Source: Proteromonas lacertae (lineage: Eukaryota; Sar; Bigyra; Opalinata; Proteromonadidae). Taken from it: a DNA stretch of 64,000 nucleotides. Position 1 is the first letter of the stretch, and the number at the start of each line of letters is the position of its first letter. The stretch spans positions 62,001-126,000 of the forward strand of contig NGBS01000301.1 of the NCBI GenBank assembly GCA_002245135.1. Direction: 5' to 3'. The notes beneath the pieces were generated by a model. The model saw nothing but the letters and a program-made list of their open reading frames with translations. It had not been told where the DNA came from and did not search any database. The position numbers were made by a program, and so were the translations under genes. Below, in pieces: positions 1 through 13,884 of the stretch.

Positions 1-2
1 TA

Positions 3-368
3 AATTGGAGAGCTGCACTTGATTTCCCATTTGATATGTCATTAATTAATTCTTTAAAGAATTATGATTTTATAAAGATTCCACAATTAAGAGATGTTGA
101 TTTTTCTAATCCTGCTACTCTTCAGAATTTAAAATGGTCAGATATGATGGATATATATACTACACTATCTAATGAAGGATATTTACCTCAAATTGAAACT
201 GTTGATAATTATTTGAAAGATTCAAATTTGCCTTCAAGAAATATGATTTGTGATTATGTTACAAATACTAGTGTGTATAATGCAATACCTCCGTTGAATG
301 AATTAGTGACTTTCTTTATCGAAAATCCTAATGATCCTAATAGACCTCCTGAGAATATCAATAATTGA
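3..368 (+). CDS. 3' end of an unrecognised gene (partial)
   Basis: An open frame runs in from the left edge of the window and ends at a TGA at 366-368, giving about 121 C-terminal residues. I do not recognise the family. The visible part is soluble, with no membrane segment or cysteine pattern, and its last residues are Pro/Asn-rich. An internal ATG at 36 exists, but the frame is open upstream to base 3, so the gene almost certainly begins outside the window. The EGF gene starts 118 bp downstream on the same strand. Confidence 0.6.
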   Translation, partial: NWRAALDFPFDMSLINSLKNYDFIKIPQLRDVDFSNPATLQNLKWSDMMDIYTTLSNEGYLPQIETVDNYLKDSNLPSRNMICDYVTNTSVYNAIPPLNELVTFFIENPNDPNRPPENINN

Positions 369-486
369 ATGTTTATGATGTTATTATTGTATTAATATAT
401 TGTGTTGTTGAGTTAAATCAAAAAAATCAAAATAGAATTTGATATTTATGTTGAAACGGTCAAAAATATATTTTTTAAATATATAG

Positions 487-1596
487 ATGAAGTATTGTTG
501 GTTTCTAATTTTAACAATTACATCGATATTATGTTGCGAAAATATGTGCAGTGGGCACGGTGAATGTACAAAAAAAGATAAATGTGTTTGTTATCCTGGT
601 TGGGGTGCTGCTGACTGTTCACAAAGTATGAAATTAATAATAATCTATTTTTTAGGATCTTGTCCATTTAATGTTGCTTTTGTTGATCCTATATTAGGCG
701 ATTTGAATCACGATGGAAAAGTATCAGAAGATATAGTAAAAACTGAATGGTTTCCAGCTATTGGATTGTCAGAAATTCCAGATAACAGAGGAAGAGTTCA
801 TAGTTATGCAGAATGTTCAAATTCAGGTGCTTGTGACAGAAATACAGGTGAATGCAATTGTTATGATGGTTATGGTGGTTCTTCATGTCAACGAAGAACA
901 TGTCCAACTAATAACAATAATACAATTTGTTCAGGACATGGAGAATGTATATCATCATCATACAAACTATCTAAAGACAATAATCCCTATTTTAGTTGGG
1001 AAGTAGATAAAGTATATACCTGTAAATGTGATTATGGTTTTCAAGGTTCTGATTGTAGTGAAAGAGAATGTCCAATAGGTATTGATGCAGTAACCACTAA
1101 ACCACCCGCAATGAAAGTTTATTTTATTATATATGATAAAGATAATATGGATTCTTTGGATGATGAAAATTATGTAGAAGGATTAGATTGTTCTTATTAT
1201 CATTTCACATTTACATATGATGGTGTAACTTATAAATCCAATGAAATTGCTTATAGGAATTTAGCAGGGTATGAAGCTGGTGATGATAAGATCAGAGAGT
1301 ATGTTAATGAGCTGACATTGATAATTAGACAAATTGAACCTTTAAAAGCTGCTAAAGTGGATTATATAAATGAATGGGATGAAATAGTGATTGAGGTTGA
1401 TAATTTAGATGTTAAATTATGGAATGAAGCTAAAATTCAAAGTGAATGTTTTGTTGACTCATTTTTTGAAGGATCTCTTCCTGAACAATATGTCTGCGGT
1501 AATCATGGTAATTGTAATACAGAAACAGGAAAATGTGAGTGTTTTAAAGGATATACTGGTGCAGCTTGTGACAGCTACATACAGACTGTAGTATGA
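487..1596 (+). CDS. Secreted EGF-repeat (tenascin-like) protein
   Basis: The product starts with a hydrophobic signal peptide (MKYCWFLILTITSILC) and carries about four EGF-like modules of the CSGHGxC...CxCxxGxxGxxCS type. These lie near residues 18-45, 108-135, 146-195 and 335-362. A spacer of about 130 residues separates the third and fourth modules. A 30-nt intron (626-655, GTATG...TTTTAG) is a multiple of three, so it reads through. Removing it restores the family sequence DCSQRSCPFNVAF. This layout (CSQR-CPF, then AECS-x-GxCDRxTGEC, then CSERECP) is abundant in stramenopile secreted or surface proteins of unknown function. No C-terminal membrane anchor is visible, so it is probably secreted. 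Confidence 0.85.
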   Translation: MKYCWFLILTITSILCCENMCSGHGECTKKDKCVCYPGWGAADCSQSMKLIIIYFLGSCPFNVAFVDPILGDLNHDGKVSEDIVKTEWFPAIGLSEIPDNRGRVHSYAECSNSGACDRNTGECNCYDGYGGSSCQRRTCPTNNNNTICSGHGECISSSYKLSKDNNPYFSWEVDKVYTCKCDYGFQGSDCSERECPIGIDAVTTKPPAMKVYFIIYDKDNMDSLDDENYVEGLDCSYYHFTFTYDGVTYKSNEIAYRNLAGYEAGDDKIREYVNELTLIIRQIEPLKAAKVDYINEWDEIVIEVDNLDVKLWNEAKIQSECFVDSFFEGSLPEQYVCGNHGNCNTETGKCECFKGYTGAACDSYIQTVV

Positions 1597-1733
1597 ATTG
1601 GTATATAAATTTATATAAATACACATAATTTATTAATATTATTTAAATGATTTTTTGTGGTTAATTTCTATTTTGAAAATAGAAAATGTGTTTGATTGTG
1701 TCAAGCTTTTCTATATTTTAAAAATTCAATCTC

Positions 1734-4700
1734 ATGCCAAGTAAATTTATTTACATAATTATTAATAGATCCAAGGAAGAAAAGGAATTATTATGAAAGT
1801 AGCACAGATTCATCAGAAGCAGATCCGTATTTCTCAATTTCTATTCTTTAGATATGGATTTGGGAGTGATTTTGATCCTAGTGTTTCTAGAGTATTATTA
1901 GTATTTATTTAATGGTGTAGAATCGAAGAAAAAAAGATGAAAGAAAACAAAATAGAGAAAGAGATATAGACATGTTTGCAGAAGAATTGAAAACTAAACC
2001 AAAACAATCAATAGATGAAATATTAGCAGAAATACAAAGACAAGCTGCAGAAGAAGTATGAAGTTTATATAATTTATTTAGAATCCAATCGATATACCTC
2101 CAAACACTAATACATTCAAATCAACCTTCACTAAAAAATCAAGTACATCACCTTTTTCACCAACAGCAGATAGTTATGACTATTCAGCTACAGATTCATC
2201 CAAAAACAACATTGGAGCAGGTTCCTTTGGTGGAAGCAGTAGTATACGTAACAATTACGATGATGCCTTTGACGATACAAATTATGAAGATTCTGAAGAT
2301 CCTTCTAGAACAAAAAATAAACAGAAATTACTACAAAAATGAATAATAATAATAGGCAATATCAAGAATCATTAGATTCAAGTAAAGATGCATTGAAAAT
2401 GTCTAATAAAACGGATGACTTCGCTGAAGAGGAAGAGAGTGATTCCTTAGGAATAAACTCTGATGATTTTAAAGTTGGAGTGATTGCTAATAAGAAACTT
2501 GGTATATTATATTGTATTATAGTAAAATAGAAGAATTAGCAACTAAGAGAGAAGAAAGTATAATTGAAATGTATATTTATATGTAATAGTGAAAAAATCA
2601 CAACCATTACCAACTATTGCTGATAAAATTGAAACACCACCACCTACTCCACCTCCTCCAAAAGATATACTTCAACAACAACCACAAGAATCTCATGATT
2701 TATCTCAATCGCAATTTGGTAATAACAGTACAATGAATGAGAGTTTATCTATATCAGCAATGCTTAAACAATATCAAGATGTATAAAATCTGTTATATGC
2801 TTTTTAGGAAGAATATATCAATGAATTAGCAACTAAGAAAGTAATAGAAGAAAAAAAAGATGAGAATGACGATAGTAATCACTTTGATGATGATGATTTC
2901 AATGATAATGAACCAGATGTCCCAGTAAATGATTTTGAAAATATCAAACCAAGACAAGCCATAATTGAAACGAATAAATCTTCACTAAAAAATGATTCTT
3001 TTAATGAGAGTGTTCATAGTAGTAACAATTATAGTGAATCAAAAGTAAAGTATATATTATATACGTTTATTATTAATGTAGTGATAACAATAATGAAGAT
3101 GATTTTGAGGATTATGATTTCGAAGAACCACCTCCTCAGCGACAATCAAAATCATCAGATAATGAGCAGAAGGTATCAAATTCACCAAGTATCTCTATTA
3201 AAGATTCATTTGAAGATATGAACTCACCAAAACAACAACAACAGGAAGAAGAAGAAGTAGAAGTAATTAAAGTAGAAACAACACCCACAAAACCAACATC
3301 AACTATCATATCAACTACACCAACTGATCATTATTATAATGCAGAAACATACCCTCATACTGTATTAAAATTAGATCCAACAACTCCACCTCCTGTAGTA
3401 ACATTATCTCCAAAACTTATTCCATCTCCAACAACAACTTCAAATGTTGAAAATAATTATTTTAATGATTCATTTTCACCTCAACCTTACAATCCAGCAA
3501 TGTCTCTTCAACCGCAAAATAACAGCAATAATAATAATAATAATAATAATTTCTCTACATTGAATTTAGATTCAAATAATATTCACCATCTTCCAACTGT
3601 TTATGAAACTGCATCTACTAAAGCTTTATCTTCCTCTGTTCCTATTAATAATACATATCAACAACAATTACAACAACAGCAACAAATCCCTCCACCTCCA
3701 CCACCTTTTACACCACAACCACCACAATCATCTTATTTACAACAACAACAACAACAACAAACATGGAAATATTCAAATATACAACAACAACAACAATTAT
3801 ATCCATCATTACCATATGATGAACCTCCGCAACAGAATGTATATCCGATGTATTCTCAAACACTAACATTACCTCCAGTATCATCAGATGATCAGATATT
3901 GAAGAGTTTAAGTAGATTAATTAATGATAATTTAGTTCCAGGTACAGCTCCAATCCATGTGACAGTAAAAGAACCACCACCACCCAAAGCACTGCCATTT
4001 CCAAAAGAAATAGAAAAGAATCATTTAACAGCTAGAAAGGAATTAGTAAATGAATTAAATGATGAAAGAAAACAGTATGCAAGAGAGAGAGAAGAGTTTC
4101 AATCGCAATTAGAAGCATATGAAAGAGATAGAATCTCGTGGCTAAGAACAAAGTTACAATTGGAAGATGAAATAAGAAATAGGGATTTAATGTTAGAAAG
4201 ACAACAAGTTCAACAGAATGAAATGAAAAAGAAATATGAAAGTGAAATTGATGAATTGAGACAACCATTGATAGGAAAGATTCAACAAGAAATTAATGAT
4301 AAAATAACAGCAGTTAAACCACTCTCTGAAGTATATATATATATTATATATATATCATATTATAATTTATTGTATCAATAGCATTTAGAAGAGTGTTTAA
4401 AGCGAAGATATAATGAAGCAAAACAATCCAATGAAATAGAAAACAAAACTAAAACAATGAATGACTATATATCTGATTCTCCATTTATAACGAAAGAAGA
4501 ATTAGAGTTAATCAGAAAAGATTTAGATGATCAAAATCAACAAATAGATTTGGTTTATAATAAATATAAAGAAGAAAATGAGAAATTATATGAACAAAAT
4601 AAAGATCTTCACAAAATGATTAATGATTTAACAAAGAAGAATAGTCAGTTGAAAGATGAAATGAATATCAAAATAATGAAAATGGAGAATAAAATAATGC

Positions 4701-4783
4701 CTGTTGATGCAGATTTACAACAGAAAGTATTTGAATATCAGAATAAGAATATAAGTTATATTGATAGTATAAATACCCTAAAG

Positions 4784-4819
<36 letters not shown>

Positions 4820-6304
4820 TATTTATTAGAAAAGAAATAAATGATTTAAATGACACGATAAAGAAACTTAAAGATGAAAATAACAAGATATTATTAGAGA
4901 AAGAAAAAGTAGATAATGAAATGAAGAAATCACAGTTTTTCGTCAACCAAAAAGTTCAAGAATATGAAGAGCAAATAAGCAATATTTATACACATTATGC
5001 AGAGTATATATATTTATATAATATTATTATTGTTAGAGTTCAAGAACAAAATCAAAAAATACAGAAAGCAATTGAACAAAAACAGTTGTATGAAGAAACT
5101 AATACAAATTATGGTATATATATATAACATTTATATTTATTTCTATTCAATTAATAGTTCAAAAACTAAAAGCAGAAATAGAATACTTAAAACAACAGAA
5201 TAAAAAGTTAAAAGAAAGTAGAAAACAGAGAAATCCCAATTCAATTCCTGATTTACTAGAAGCTGTCCATAATTCTGAATTAGATGAAGAATTAGACAAA
5301 TACAGAAAAAGAATCAACGAATTGAATTCACAGTTAAATATGAAAGAATTATCATTACAGAATCTTCGATTAGATTTTGAGAAATATAAATTGAATCAAA
5401 AATCAAGGCAATGTAATGATGAAATGGAAAGATCGAGAAAATTGAAATTGAACAACCAATCAAATCCATCCACCCCACCATCACAAAATCAAGAACAAAC
5501 AGCTACAGCAATAATTACTGGTGATAATAATAATGAAAAGAGAAATAGTCCAACAACTACAACAATAGTTCAAGATAGTTATAATGAAAAACCAAATAAT
5601 GATATTTACAAACACAAATTGATATTAAGTCAATTAAATACAATTGATATTCGTTCAACAGTACCAATCCAGCCACAAACCCCACAAATTATCATTCAAC
5701 AACCAGAAATACCATCACAGACTTCACATATTGAAGAAAACACAAAGATGTTAGAAACATTAAAGAATTATTATGAATCAAATATGACAATAATCAAAGA
5801 TGGATATGAAAAGAGAATTAATCAATTAAATGATTTATTGAGTTGTTTACAAGTAAATAAAACAAATGAAAATGATAATCAAACTATAAATACATTGAAA
5901 AATGCATTAGAAGTGAAATCGAATGAATTGTGTAGATATCAACAGAAGTGTGGTCAATTAGAGTGTGAGTTAGTTAGTATAAATATATATTATATTATAA
6001 TATTGTAGATTTAAAGAATGAAATAAGATATCCTCAAAAAGCTGAGAATAAGAAATTATTAGAATTATCTGAAGAAGTAGAAAAACTACAAACCAGACAT
6101 AGAGAAAAAGAAATTGAAATTCAAACATTATCTCAAACACTGAATATGAAATTCGAATCTGAGATTCAGAGGAAAGTAATGGAATATGAGACACTGTTAC
6201 AACAGAAGAATAATCAAATTGAACATTTTAAGATTCAAGTTGGTCAATTGTTGAATAGTTTAATTAAATTAAAAGAGAAACAGAAAAATAGTCAACTGAT
6301 TTAA
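1734..6304 (+). CDS. CEP162-like centrosomal/ciliary coiled-coil protein
   Basis: This is a multi-exon gene (about 12 short GTAT...TAG introns) coding for a roughly 1,350-residue protein. The N-terminal third is acidic and low-complexity (Asp/Glu, Gln and Pro runs). The part from about 3980 to the stop is almost all coiled coil. The stretch at 4480-4660 (EELELIRKDL...KENEKLYEQNKDLH pattern) and the last 50 residues resemble vertebrate CEP162, a distal-centriole and transition-zone protein. I therefore call it CEP162-like with moderate confidence; a generic coiled-coil protein is the alternative. The start is chosen because exon 1 (ATG at 1734) splices in frame through 28-nt and 25-nt introns. 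The frame slips by one base near 2335-2340, in an A run, and is open on both sides. Confidence 0.55.
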
Positions 6305-6556
6305 TTATTTATTTGTGTTTGTATGTAAAACATATCAAAAAGAGTAATATATTATTCATAACAGCATAAAATTGAACAAAAAGATGATGAGAAAATACAA
6401 CTATTTATAACAAAATAATAAAATGGAATTTTAGAAGAAGAAAAGAAAGAATTATCAAGAAATTACTATAATATAATACAATTAGAATTATTCTTTTCTT
6501 ATTATATAACAAATGTTATTAAAATATAGTGTATTAAAATAAAAAAGGAAAAACAA

Positions 6557-9500
6557 TTACTCCCAATCATCCCAACCTTCATCATCTTCAAAATTCTTTA
6601 CTTTCTCTTTGTTATTGTCTTTTGAATCATAATCACTATCATCCCAATCTAAATCTGTGTCATTATGTTTCTTATTGTCTTTTTCTATTTTCTCTTCTTT
6701 TTTAATTTCATTATCAGGTATTTCTATATCATCTTCTAATTCCCATCCACCTCCTTCTTCTACTGGCTGTTGTTGTGATTCTTCTTCTTTTGGTTTTTCA
6801 TTTACTTCATTTACTGGCTCATTTGCTACTTCTTCATCTACTTTCACTTCCTCTTCCTCTTTCATTCCTTCCTCTTTTACTTCTCCTTTTTCTTCTTCTG
6901 TTGTTTCTTCCATTACTGGTTCATCTTCTACTTTCATTTCATCTTTCAATGTTTCTTCTACTGGTTGTTGTTCTTCATTTACTTCTTCTGCTTTTTGATT
7001 TTCTTCTTTTACTTCTTCTTCTGTTGGTATTTCTATATCATCTTCTAATTTCATCTCTTTTTCTTTTCTCATCTTTCATGTTTTTCTTTTTGTTGTTGTT
7101 CTTTTGCTTTTTCTTCATTTCTGATCTTCTTTTACTTCATCTTCTGTTGGTATTTCTATATCATCTTCTAATTCCCATCCACCTCCTTCTTCTACTGGCT
7201 GTTGTTGTGGTTGTGATTTTCTTCTTTTGGTCATTTACTTCTTCTCTACTTTCACTTCCTCTTCCTCTTTCATTCCTTCCTCTTTTACTTCTCCTTTTTC
7301 TTCTTCTGTTGTTTCTTCCATTACTGGTTCATCTTCTACTTTCATTTCATCTTTCAATGTTTCTTCTATTGGTTGCAGTTGCTGCTGTTGTTGTTCTACT
7401 GTTGGTATTTCTATGTTATTTTCTACATTCCAACCATCTCCTTCTTCTACTTTCATTTCATCTTTCACTGGTTCTTCTACTTTTGGTTGTTGTTGTTGTG
7501 GTGGTGGTGGTGGCTGTTCTTCTCTAGTTTCTTCATTTTTTGGAGTTGATAAATCCAGATCATCATTCATATTCCAGCCATTATCTTCCTCTTCATTCTC
7601 CATATCTTCAACTTCCTTTATATCCTCCTTCGATACATCAGAGATTGAACTGGGAGTATTCATAATAGGTGGAGACATTGATGGATTAAACACTCTTTGA
7701 CTATGATAACTATTAGAAGATGATAATGGTAATGATAGTGGAGAAGAAGTTGGATTAATTGTACTTGAAGAAGTCGGTATTGGTGGTGGAGGTGGTGGTT
7801 CATTAATAGGAGGTGCTGATTTGATATTTGGTAATTTTTGTGAATTGGTTGTTTCTGAAGTTGATAAATCTAAATCTAAAGTGTCTTCTACATTCCAACC
7901 ACTACTATTACCTTCAGTCTCTATGGCAGATACATTAGGAGTTTCATTTTCTGTTTTGGATTTGTCTATATCTAATGTATCATCAACATCCCAACCATTT
8001 TCTTCATTTTCTTCTTCTTTGTTTTCTACTTTTAGTTTATTTTCTTCCAATGATTTGTGTGTATTTAATGGTGAATGTTTTGTGGTTGTTGGAGCTGATT
8101 TGAAAGTTTCATTTTCTTCTGATTTTGTAGTATCAAGTTGCGATAATTGTGTTTTGTATCTTTGTAAATTGAATGATGGAAGAATCTTTGATAGTGAAAT
8201 TGGTTCTTGTTGTAGTTGTTGCTTATTGTCACTCTTATTCTATAATAATAATAATAATAATAATAATATATACAATTGTAGATGGAGGAGGAGATGGAGT
8301 TTTTGTAGTAGAAGTGACAATACTCTTTAAACTCTTTATTGAAGGAATGAATGTTTTTACTTCTTTTTCTTTTTCTTTTTCTTGATTTTGAGATGATATT
8401 TCTTCCCACATATCTTCAGGATTTTCTTCTTTAACTTTAATATTCTGTTTTGATTGATTTTGAGATGATGCATCTTCCCATTCATCTTCATCTTCTTCAT
8501 TATTATAATTGTCTTCATATGTTGTAGTTGTAGTGGTTTTTGGTATTATCTTTGATGCTTTTAGTTTCTTTGGTTGTATTGTTCTCTTTTCTCTGGTTGG
8601 TTTTGAATGAATTGATTCTTTCTTTTCTGGTTCTTTTTCTTCTTTATTCTTATCATCTTCCATTGAAACAAGTTCCTATATAATTATTATAATATATAAT
8701 GTTATATATATACTTCTATTCCAGTAACACTAGTCACAACTTTACTTAATGTATTTGATAATAATCCTCCCCATGAAAAACCATATCCTGTAGAAGAAGA
8801 AGAAGAAGGTGTAGTTTGAGATTGTTGGTTTGGTTGTGGTTGATTTGGGTGAAGGTTTGGTAAAGAGTTCGAGATAGGGTTTGATCTTGGTATTGGATTA
8901 GGTTGAGGGTTTGGATTTGGCATTGGATTTGGCATTGGATTTGGCATTGGATTTGGCATTGGATTTGGCATTGGATTTGGTCGAGCTTGTCGTTGTTGTT
9001 GTGGCTGTGATGGTTGTACAACTGGTTCTGATGGATTGTCTTCCATTGTATCAGATTTTGCCTATATAAAAATAATAATAATATATTATACTTTAACTAA
9101 CTCAGTTGCTTTAATAATAATATCATGAGCTCTATCTCTCACATCTTTCGATTTATCCAACATAATATGAGAAACATTTGGAATAATTGCTGAACATATT
9201 AACTCAGGTGGAAATCTTTCCATTATAGAATATAATGCTTTCAGTAGATGAAATTTTGCCTTTGAGCTTGGATCTTTAAATCCATTGGATATTAGTGGAA
9301 TAGCAATCTAAACAACAAACAATAAATAATAATAATAAATATAAATACTTCTTTTTGACCTCTTTCATCCAAAAACGGTAATATTTTACAAATGCAAATG
9401 ACTGTATTTGTTCTAATTACTGGTTCTGGATCTCTTTGTAGTGCTTCTAAGTATTTTAACATTCTTGTATTCTTATTATAGGCGTTTAACTTTGGTACAA

Positions 9501-10925
9501 TTATAACCATTGATTTGACTGTAGCTTCTCTCATTAGTGCGAATGAATCTGTAAATCCATTTAATATTGAAGTAAATATTGATTGATTCAATACTTTTTC
9601 ATCAATGAAATTGATATAAGATGACATTTTCTAATAAATAAATAAATAAATAAATTATTATTATATGAATATAATAATATATACGTTTAATAAAAATAAT
9701 CTAGTAGATCTATCAGTAGATTGAAACAACCTTACCAAATGAGGCATTATCTTATTCATCTGATTCTCTTTATCTTTCTCAATATATGAAGCAATCTGTA
9801 ATACTGATGACAAGATATGAGGAGCTACTTTACCATTCTCTCTACTTAAACAGTCTAATAATTGTGGATATATAACATTCACACATAATTCCTTGGGATA
9901 AGATGATATATGATCTCCTAACAGTGAAAAAGCCATTGATTTTTTCTTCTTCTGATTTTAAGATGACAGTTTTCAACAAATAACAAATCACTATAATAAT
10001 AATAATAATAATAATATAAATATATATACTCGATAATTGTATTTTTAAAGTAATTACATTCTAAAAATGATCTTATTGATGGTCTTTGATTTGGGATCAT
10101 CTAATAGTGACTTTTTACAAATTATTTGAAGCTCTTTTGGAGTTCCATGTGGATATATATCATCAATAAAACTATATATATAGTATAATAATAATATACA
10201 TTGCTAAACTATAAACATCTATTTTTTCAGAATCAAATCTGATTGAATCTAATTGGTTGTTTAGTCTTTCGGGTGATTGGTATTTTCGGGGGGTTATATC
10301 ATTATTTTTACTATTATATAAATAAATTAAATAATATATATACATATATTCATTTGGTATATTGTCTCTAGTAAAAGCTAAGTCAAATCCCCCTAATTTC
10401 CACACATATCCTTTATTAACGTAAACTGATTCAAGGGATAGATTTCCATGGACAATACTGCACTCAGAATGTAGAAAGTCTAATGATCTAATTATACAGT
10501 ATAATCCCCACATTTTTATTGAATCTAACGGTATTCTGTTGTTATAGAGAATGAATAACTATACATATCCATAAATTTATTGTATTCAATCCAGGTAGCT
10601 AATGAATCTACTTCTTCAGTTGCCATATAGAGATCTGTTTCAATTTCTGCACTATCTTTGAATTGAAGTATGTAAGGGAATTTTAATGACCTTAACTTTT
10701 TCATTCTATATACTATAATAATTAAAAATACCCATTTAAACCCATATCTGTCTTAGGGCTTAGTTTGAATATTGATATTGGTAAATTATTCTCTTTAATA
10801 TAACCTTCGTACAGTTCCCACTTTGTTGTAATATCAAAACTTGGTATCTAACAAGAGAAATTACAAAAAAATAGTACCTTATTCCCTAAAGCAAACGGTA
10901 ATTGAGCTAATGCTTGATTACCCAT
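6557..10925 (-). CDS. SCYL1: SCYL1-like N-terminal-kinase-like protein (COPI-associated pseudokinase)
   Basis: The order matches SCYL1: a degenerate kinase domain (10925 to about 10020), HEAT repeats (about 9940-9090), a linker and an acidic tail. Matches to the family include IVHGNLSLESV and WKLGGFDLAF in place of catalytic HRD and DFG, RPSIRSF late in the kinase fold, and REATVKSMVIIVPKLN in the HEATs. SCYL1 proteins bind COPI coats and act in Golgi-ER trafficking. The C-terminus GWDDWE fits the acidic Trp motifs of coat-binding tails. The tail is greatly expanded with repeated GW-x-(V/L)-(E/D)-D-(T/D)-(L/I) motifs. The frame slips near 10090 and 9940-9965 (A runs) and repeatedly in 7072-7240. 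It is divergent with the OST3/6 gene, 119 bp apart. Confidence 0.85.
6710..7400 (-). repeat. Near-identical tandem repeats in the SCYL1-like acidic tail
   Basis: Two DNA copies of roughly 300-400 bp are nearly identical over long stretches; for example, 6838-6970 matches 7236-7370 almost base for base. Each encodes an acidic Glu/Lys/Val-rich block headed by a GGGWELEDDIEIP motif. The distal copy (about 7180-7250) is missing about 30 bp relative to the proximal one and does not hold a single reading frame. This could be recent duplication with decay, or repeat collapse during assembly. Confidence 0.8.
8913..8980 (-). repeat. 12-bp minisatellite encoding Asn-Pro-Met-Pro repeats
   Basis: About 5.5 tandem copies of the 12-mer ATTTGGCATTGG (plus strand) lie inside the linker of the SCYL1-like gene. 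They encode repeated N-P-M-P on the minus strand and degenerate into NPNPQPNPIP. The copies are perfect, which suggests recent slippage. The length is likely polymorphic. Confidence 0.9.
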
Positions 10926-11044
10926 ATTTTAATATTGACTGTAGAAAAAACTATTTCAATTCAAAGTTTAAAGCGAATTTAAAATAGTACAAAAAATACT
11001 GTATTGTTGATGTATTTTGAGAATTTTTATAATTTTGGCTAATT

Positions 11045-12113
11045 ATGAAGTATACATCAATTACCTTACTATTTCTTTTTGCTATTGGAATAGTCTTTGC
11101 TGATGGAAATGTATATTGCATTATTATTAATTGTAGGCTGATACTTTAAAGAGTATGGTACGTAAAGGGATTGTAGATATAAGAGATGGAGATTTCGAAA
11201 AATTAGTACTTGAAAATGGTAGAGACTATAAATCATTTGTCTTATTCACTGCTAATTCACATCGTTTTAACTGTCCAGTTTGTCGGTATAAAAATATTAT
11301 CAAACTAATCATTATAGAGAATTAAATGGATATTATGAAAAAGTAGCTCAATTGGCAGCTCCAAAGATTAAAGATGCTCAAGTTCCAATCTTTTTCATCC
11401 GTGTAGATTATGGAAATGCACCACAGAGTTTTAAAATGTTCAAATTACCAGGAATTCCATTTTTAGCATTCTTTGAACCAATGGACAAATCTGCCTCAAA
11501 AATCGAAATGATGAATATATTAGATAATAATAAGCTTATGATTGGTGAAGGAAGTATGAATTTAGAATCAGTATTAAGCTTTTTCAATAGAAAAACAGGA
11601 ATTGAAGTATATACTATATAATTAAACCTATTTTAATTTTAGTTATCAATTGAACCATCTCTATGGCCTCAAGTTATATTTGTGATTGTTATGTTATGCT
11701 GCTTACCATTTATAGCTCAATTTTTGTTAGATCATCTCGATTACTTCCTCTCCTATAGAGAAAAGAAATGGTTATTCACATTAGGTGCATTAGTTGTGTA
11801 TTTTGTTTCTGTTTCTGGTGTAATGTATGACATTATTCGAAATCCACCACCATTTTACTGTCGTGAAGGTGGTTGTATGTTTGTAAATCCATCTAGTGGT
11901 CAACAGTTCTCATTAGAAGGATTTTTAGCAGGTATGTTCAATATTGTAGCTGGTTTTGTGTTGTGGATGTTAGTAAAACGTTATTTATCATTCAAACCAG
12001 AGAATGCTACTAAATATGCATTAATATGTTTGGGAATATTCACATTATGCTTTAGTTTTACAATCAGATTCTATGTAATCAAAGCTGGATGGTATCCTTA
12101 CAGGTTATTATAA
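11045..12113 (+). CDS. OST3: OST3/OST6 (TUSC3/MAGT1) oligosaccharyltransferase subunit
   Basis: This is an ER-membrane thioredoxin-like subunit of the oligosaccharyltransferase. It holds mixed disulfides with substrate proteins so that N-glycosylation sites can be used. Visible parts are a signal peptide (residues 1-20), a thioredoxin-like lumenal domain with the redox motif CPVC (around 11270-11285, just before an intron), a cis-Pro region (LPGIPFLAFFEP), and four membrane segments after 11670. The ending GWYPYRLL is typical of the family. Four exons are joined by three short introns (26 nt at 11111-11136, then two near 11287 and 11608). Exon 1 is chosen because it supplies the signal peptide. 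The length of about 320 residues is normal. Confidence 0.93.
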
Positions 12114-12252
12114 GTAAAAAAGAAATAAACATTTATCTTTATTATAAGTGTGATGTTTGTTTTTATTTGGGTATAATAAACACATAATTAATATCAAATC
12201 TGTTAATCACTACGAATAATATAACAAAATAAATGTTAAATTTAAAAAATAT

Positions 12253-13431
<1,179 letters not shown>

Positions 13432-13660
13432 AGTTCTGTATTTTTGATAATTTTAATAGATACTTTGTATTTCCTTTTTTTTGAAAAAGGAATGTAATTT
13501 CAATTCTATTCTGAATTGAACTTTAGCAAAATAGATTTGACATTGAAAAAATTGCATGTCTGAATTATCATTGATTATGAAGTTAAAATCAGATTTGAAC
13601 TACACATATTCATTCTCTTGCAAATAAGAGTAAGAAATGAAGTAGTTTTAAAGATAAAGA

Positions 13661-13791
13661 GTATATATTTCTCTAAATTTACTTTTTATTACCTTAATTA
13701 TAATCCTAAATGATTGCACTATGCTATTTGCATAGTGTTCCTCGTCCTGAATATATATGAGGACACATCATGGCTTATATGATTTGGATTT
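13661..13791. repeat. Hairpin element, copy 1 (candidate small RNA)
   Basis: The core at 13702-13783 (82 bp) recurs at 13925-14006 with three mismatches. Two stems are visible: CACTATGC/GCATAGTG (13717-13737, 5-nt loop) and GTCCT/AGGAC (13744-13764). All three differences between copies fall in the loops, as expected for a conserved structured RNA. The similarity begins about 40 bp upstream with the shared, weaker GTATATATTTCTCT, a possible promoter-like element. No known RNA family is recognised, and the strand is not determined. Confidence 0.6.
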
Positions 13792-13884
13792 ATTACTCTC
13801 TTTATATTTTATTGATTTATATTAATTTTTGGTTAGATATTTTCGATGTTAAAGTGATTAAGTGAAAGAAATGATAGAATAAAG

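Noticed and set aside
6657-7700. Ser-rich and Leu-rich open frames on the plus strand
   Set aside because: They are antisense to the acidic GAA/GAT-rich repeats of the SCYL1-like gene; codon composition is a mirror image, with no domain.
8913-8980. CRISPR-like regular repeats
   Set aside because: The unit is 12 bp with no spacers and lies in frame in a coding exon.
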